From Amycolatopsis keratiniphila subsp. keratiniphila (GTDB lineage Bacteria > Actinomycetota > Actinomycetes > Mycobacteriales > Pseudonocardiaceae): DNA of 34,498 nt. Position 1 is the first letter of the stretch, and every line of letters begins with the position of its first letter. Positions 32,328-34,498 of this stretch are shown piece after piece. Position numbers and translations under genes: made by a program. The stretch covers positions 14,779 to 49,276 of the forward strand of contig NZ_LQMT02000004.1 of NCBI RefSeq assembly GCF_001620365.2. Reading direction: 5' to 3'. A model generated the notes under the pieces. It did no database searches. It was not told where the DNA came from and saw only the letters and a program-made list of their open reading frames with translations.

Positions 32328-33339
32328 CCAGCTGCCCAGCCCGGCCGAGGTGGCCACGAGCGGCTTCGTGCCGGAGGAGATCATCCGGCACCGCGAAACC
32401 GTCGCCGACGTGCTGGCTCGGCGCGACTCGCGGCTGCTCGTCGTCGTGGGCCCGTGTTCGGTGCACGACACCGACGGCGCGCTCGAGTACGCGCACCGGC
32501 TCGCGGAGGCGTCGCGCCGGTTCGCCGACGACCTCGTCGTGGTCCTGCGCGCCTACCTGGAGAAACCGCGGACGATCGCGGGCTGGACCGGCCTGGTGCC
32601 CGACCCCACCCTGGACGGCAAGGGCGATCTCGCGTCCGGGGTCCGGATCGGACGGCGGTTCCTGGACGAGGCCGCCGCGACCGGGCTGCCGCTGGCCTAC
32701 GAGTTCGTCGACCCGTTCCTGGCGCCGTACTTCGCGGACACCATCAGCTGGGGCGCGATCGGCGCGCGGACCGTCGCCAGCCAGCCGCACCGTCAGCTGG
32801 CGTCGTGGCTGCCGATGCCGGTGGGCATGAAGAACTGTGTGTCCGGGCGGCTGGACACCGCCGTCGCCGCGGTCCGGGCGGCCGCGCTGCCCCACGTCTT
32901 CCCGGGCGCCGCCGCCGACGGACGGCCGCGGATCCAGCGCAGCGCCGGGAATCCGGACGCGCATCTCGTGCTGCGCGGCGGCCCGAAACCCAATCACCAC
33001 GCCCACGCGGTCGCGGACGCCCTCGACGCGCTGACCGCCGCCGGCCTGCCGCACCGGCTCGTCGTCGACGCCTCGCACGGCAACAGCGGCAAAGACCACA
33101 ACCGGCAGCCCGTCGTCGTCGCCGACCTGGCGGACCAGATCTCGGCGGGCAACGACGCCCTGGCCGGCGTGATGATCGAGTCGTACCTCGCCGACGGCAG
33201 GCAGGACGTCGGCTCCGCACGGCCCCGGCCCGACCTGAGCATCACCGACGCCTGCCTGGGCTGGGACCGGACGGTCCCGCTCCTGGAGTCCCTCGCCTGC
33301 GCGAACGCGGTGCGACGCCTGAGCGGCCCACGGAAATGA
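32320..33339 (+). CDS. Class I (AroF/G/H-type) DAHP synthase dedicated to the siderophore locus
   Basis: A 339-residue 3-deoxy-7-phosphoheptulonate synthase of the AroFGH family: VVGPCSVHDTDGALEYA, LRAYLEKPRTIAGWTGLVPD, AYEFVDPFLAPYFADTISWG, ARTVASQPHRQLAS, MPVGMKNCVSG, VDASHGNSGKDHNRQP and GVMIESYLADGRQD. It joins phosphoenolpyruvate and erythrose 4-phosphate, the first step towards chorismate. The general enzyme of actinobacteria is usually the unrelated class II type, so a class I copy at the end of an iron-regulated operon probably boosts chorismate for DHB, free of normal feedback control. AAAGG (32307-32311) favours ATG 32320; ATG 32314 is an alternative two codons upstream. It overlaps the exporter gene and is the last gene of the operon. 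Confidence 0.92.
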   Translation: MLDQLPSPAEVATSGFVPEEIIRHRETVADVLARRDSRLLVVVGPCSVHDTDGALEYAHRLAEASRRFADDLVVVLRAYLEKPRTIAGWTGLVPDPTLDGKGDLASGVRIGRRFLDEAAATGLPLAYEFVDPFLAPYFADTISWGAIGARTVASQPHRQLASWLPMPVGMKNCVSGRLDTAVAAVRAAALPHVFPGAAADGRPRIQRSAGNPDAHLVLRGGPKPNHHAHAVADALDALTAAGLPHRLVVDASHGNSGKDHNRQPVVVADLADQISAGNDALAGVMIESYLADGRQDVGSARPRPDLSITDACLGWDRTVPLLESLACANAVRRLSGPRK

Positions 33340-33344
33340 TCGCC

Positions 33345-33370
33345 TCGTGAGTAGCGTTTCGGGTTAGAGC
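33345..33370 (+). repeat. Dispersed intergenic repeat, copy B (left arm and loop only)
   Basis: Starts 5 bp after the DAHP synthase stop. It matches copy A (from 11550) and copy C (from 33576) over TCGTGAGT.GCG.TTCGGGTT with few changes, but the right arm of the hairpin is missing, so it cannot form the stem seen in copy A. It looks like a decayed copy. Confidence 0.7.
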
Positions 33371-33414
33371 CAAGCGTGTCCTGGTCACCTACTGGCGGGC
33401 TTGCGTGACTGGTT

Positions 33415-33539
33415 GGACGACACGTGTGATCAGACGGACGACACGCGTGTCTGGACGGACGACTCGCGGCGAAGGCTTCGCCACGGCCGTGTCGTCCATC
33501 TGATCACGAGTGTCGTCCGTCTGATCACACGTGTCGTCC
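33415..33539. repeat. Long inverted repeat built of 21-nt units
   Basis: The 30 bases at 33415-33444 are perfectly complementary to 33510-33539. The inner 19 bases (33445-33463 against 33491-33509) still match at 13 positions. Each arm is made of roughly 21-nt units beginning GGACGACACGTGTGATCAGA, two and a part on each side in opposite orientation. The centre holds a smaller perfect hairpin, GGCGAAG-G-CTTCGCC (33468-33482). It sits between the end of the siderophore operon and the convergent SRPBCC gene. It could terminate both transcripts or be a REP-like element. No coding sequence was found in it. Confidence 0.85.
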
Positions 33540-33573
33540 GTTCAAGCACGCGAAGGCGCCGTTCGGTATAGGT

Positions 33574-33619
33574 GGTCGTGAGTGGCGATTCGGGTTAGAA
33601 CCGTCCTCAACACTCACGA
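33574..33619. repeat. Dispersed intergenic repeat, copy C, at the 3' end of the SRPBCC gene
   Basis: Left arm GGTCGTGAGTGGCGATTCGG (33574-33593) and onwards matches copy A almost exactly. TCGTGAGT (33576-33583) pairs with ACTCACGA (33612-33619), an 8-bp stem whose right arm runs into the stop codon of the minus-strand SRPBCC gene. As at 11546, the element lies at a gene's 3' end, fitting a terminator-like role or insertion preference. Confidence 0.7.
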
Positions 33620-34054
33620 GGCTGGAAGCGCTTCGAGGGTCGCCTTCATCGCCGGGACCAGCTCGTCGCCCATCTTCTCGAATTGCCGTTTGAGGAAGGG
33701 GTCCGCGAGTTTCGCCAGGCCGTGGAACTCGATGGTGGCGTGGTAGCTGACGGTCGTCGTGCCGTCCGCTTCGGAAATGGTCAGATCGTCGGTGGACGTC
33801 GCGGTCTTGTTGCTGCCGACGAACACGATCCGGTCCGGCTCCAGCCGGTCGAGCCGATAGGTGAGCTCCGTCTTCTTGCCGCGGAACTCCGACACGTTGT
33901 GCCACCGCGAGCCGACGACGATCGGGCCGGTGTCGGTGCGGGTGCAGGACACGGTGCCGGGATCCCACGACTCGGCGTGCGCGAAGTCCCGCAGATAGCC
34001 GACGACGGTCTGGGCGGGGGTTCGGACGGTGATCGTCCGGTGCACGTGGACCAT
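33614..34054 (-). CDS. SRPBCC (START-like) superfamily protein
   Basis: A protein of about 146 residues resembling the polyketide-cyclase/SRPBCC family: VHRTITVRTPAQTVVGYLRDF at the start, WDPGTVSCTRTDTGPIVVGS, a central run of alternating beta strands, and the closing helix FLKRQFEKMGDELVPAMKATL. Members have a deep hydrophobic pocket and bind lipids or aromatic compounds; many have no assigned role. It has no signal peptide and should be cytoplasmic. ATG 34054 is used; a GTG lies one codon upstream, and neither has a clear ribosome binding site. It converges on the siderophore operon across the repeat-rich gap and does not look like part of it. Confidence 0.82.
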   Translation of the reverse strand: MVHVHRTITVRTPAQTVVGYLRDFAHAESWDPGTVSCTRTDTGPIVVGSRWHNVSEFRGKKTELTYRLDRLEPDRIVFVGSNKTATSTDDLTISEADGTTTVSYHATIEFHGLAKLADPFLKRQFEKMGDELVPAMKATLEALPAS

Positions 34055-34100
34055 CACGACAACGCTACGCAGGAGAACCAGCTCCCGCAGTCTCAGTGAG

Positions 34101-34155
34101 GCGCGTGAAGGCCCCCTTCCCTCGGCTCAGCCGAGGGAAGGGGGCCTTCACGCGC
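34101..34155. terminator. 55-bp perfect palindrome, probable terminator
   Basis: The 27 bases at 34101-34127 (beginning GCGCGTGAAGGCCCCCTTCC) are the exact reverse complement of 34129-34155, with a single central C at 34128. It lies 7 bp beyond the stop codon of the minus-strand gene at 34163 and about 45 bp before the SRPBCC start. A strong terminator for the upstream minus-strand gene is the simplest reading. Complete identity of the arms also suggests a recent or conserved repeat family. Confidence 0.75.
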
Positions 34156-34162
34156 GATCAGG

Positions 34163-34498
34163 CTACTTCTTCCAGACGATCGGGTCGTCCTTGTACCCGT
34201 CGCCATCGTTGAATTCCGCGCCGCCGACCTCGCCGCCGTCCCTGATGGCCTGCAGCTCACAGGTCTCGTAGGTCGCGCCGGCGGTCTTGAAGTCCTTCTT
34301 CGCCGACTCGGACTGGCAGGCGGTGGTCTCGCCGGTGATGATCACGCCGGTGCTCTTGTTGTCCGGGCCGACCGCGCGCATCCGCACCGTGCTGTAGCTG
34401 AGGTCCGTGCCGCCGACGTTCTCCACCGTCATCCGGATGTACACCGGCGTCATGCCCTTGGCCTTCTCACCGTAGGAGGCGAGGTCTTCCTTCGGGCC
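34163..34498 (-). CDS. Partial uncharacterised protein (N-terminus beyond the window)
   Basis: The last 111 residues of a protein whose frame is open to the window end, so the true start lies beyond 34498. The visible part has YIRMTVENVGGTDLSYSTVR, MRAVGPDNKSTGVIITGET and a paired TACQSES and YETCELQ, giving two cysteines likely to form a disulfide. Alternating polar strands and the phrase 'VENVGGTDLSY' resemble DUF4352-like immunoglobulin-type domains of secreted lipoproteins. I do not recognise a specific family, and the signal sequence cannot be checked. An internal ATG at 34453 would cut into a strand and is probably not the start. The palindrome at 34101 follows its stop. Confidence 0.7.
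   Translation of the reverse strand, partial: GPKEDLASYGEKAKGMTPVYIRMTVENVGGTDLSYSTVRMRAVGPDNKSTGVIITGETTACQSESAKKDFKTAGATYETCELQAIRDGGEVGGAEFNDGDGYKDDPIVWKK

Noticed and set aside
33415..33539. CRISPR array
   Set aside because: The 21-nt units are adjacent without unique spacers and are arranged as an inverted repeat; no cas gene is present.

Overview
The window is high-GC actinobacterial DNA with GTG starts, stop/start overlaps of the ATGA and GTGA type, and IdeR/DmdR1-type iron boxes. Gene content, the dispersed intergenic repeats and a TCC-ACT-NNG-GAC codon habit fit Amycolatopsis or a close Pseudonocardiaceae relative. That genus call is inference from memory, not a database match.

Layout. 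(1) 1-646: a TetR-family regulator with a 21-bp palindrome just upstream of its start. (2) 656-5460: a malonate-use module made of a divergent FadR-type GntR regulator, a MatC-like malonate/dicarboxylate carrier, a MatB-like malonyl-CoA synthetase and a fused AccD/AccA-type carboxyltransferase, with repeated operator-like sites between regulator and transporter. (3) 5471-8306: a secreted SGNH hydrolase, a DJ-1/AraC regulator and a divergent saccharopine-dehydrogenase-like oxidoreductase. (4) 8296-11546: an envelope-stress-like set, namely a VanY-like M15 D,D-carboxypeptidase divergent from a response regulator, sensor kinase and GerMN-like lipoprotein. (5) 11744-33339: a complete-looking catecholate siderophore locus under two iron boxes. 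(6) 33340-34498: an intergenic stretch of stacked inverted repeats, a SRPBCC-like protein, a 55-bp perfect palindrome and a partial gene cut by the window end.

How the siderophore locus works. A class I DAHP synthase feeds the shikimate pathway. EntC, EntB (isochorismatase only) and EntA convert chorismate to 2,3-dihydroxybenzoate (DHB). EntE loads DHB on a free-standing 77-residue aryl carrier protein. A single 3301-residue NRPS of order C-A-T-E-C-A-T-E-C builds DHB-(D-aa1)-(D-aa2). An MFS protein probably exports the product. FepB/D/G/C-like proteins import the ferric form and a ViuB-type reductase releases the iron. From entC (12671) to the DAHP synthase (33339) all genes lie on one strand and overlap or sit within 28 bp, so this is probably one operon of about 20.7 kb; entA has its own iron box.

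The most unusual point is the NRPS terminus. It ends in an intact condensation domain with no carrier protein, thioesterase or reductase after it, and both modules contain an epimerase. The product is therefore predicted to be a catechol capped with two D-residues and released by a terminal C domain onto an unknown nucleophile or by cyclisation. No MbtH-like protein, N-hydroxylase or siderophore esterase was found in the window.
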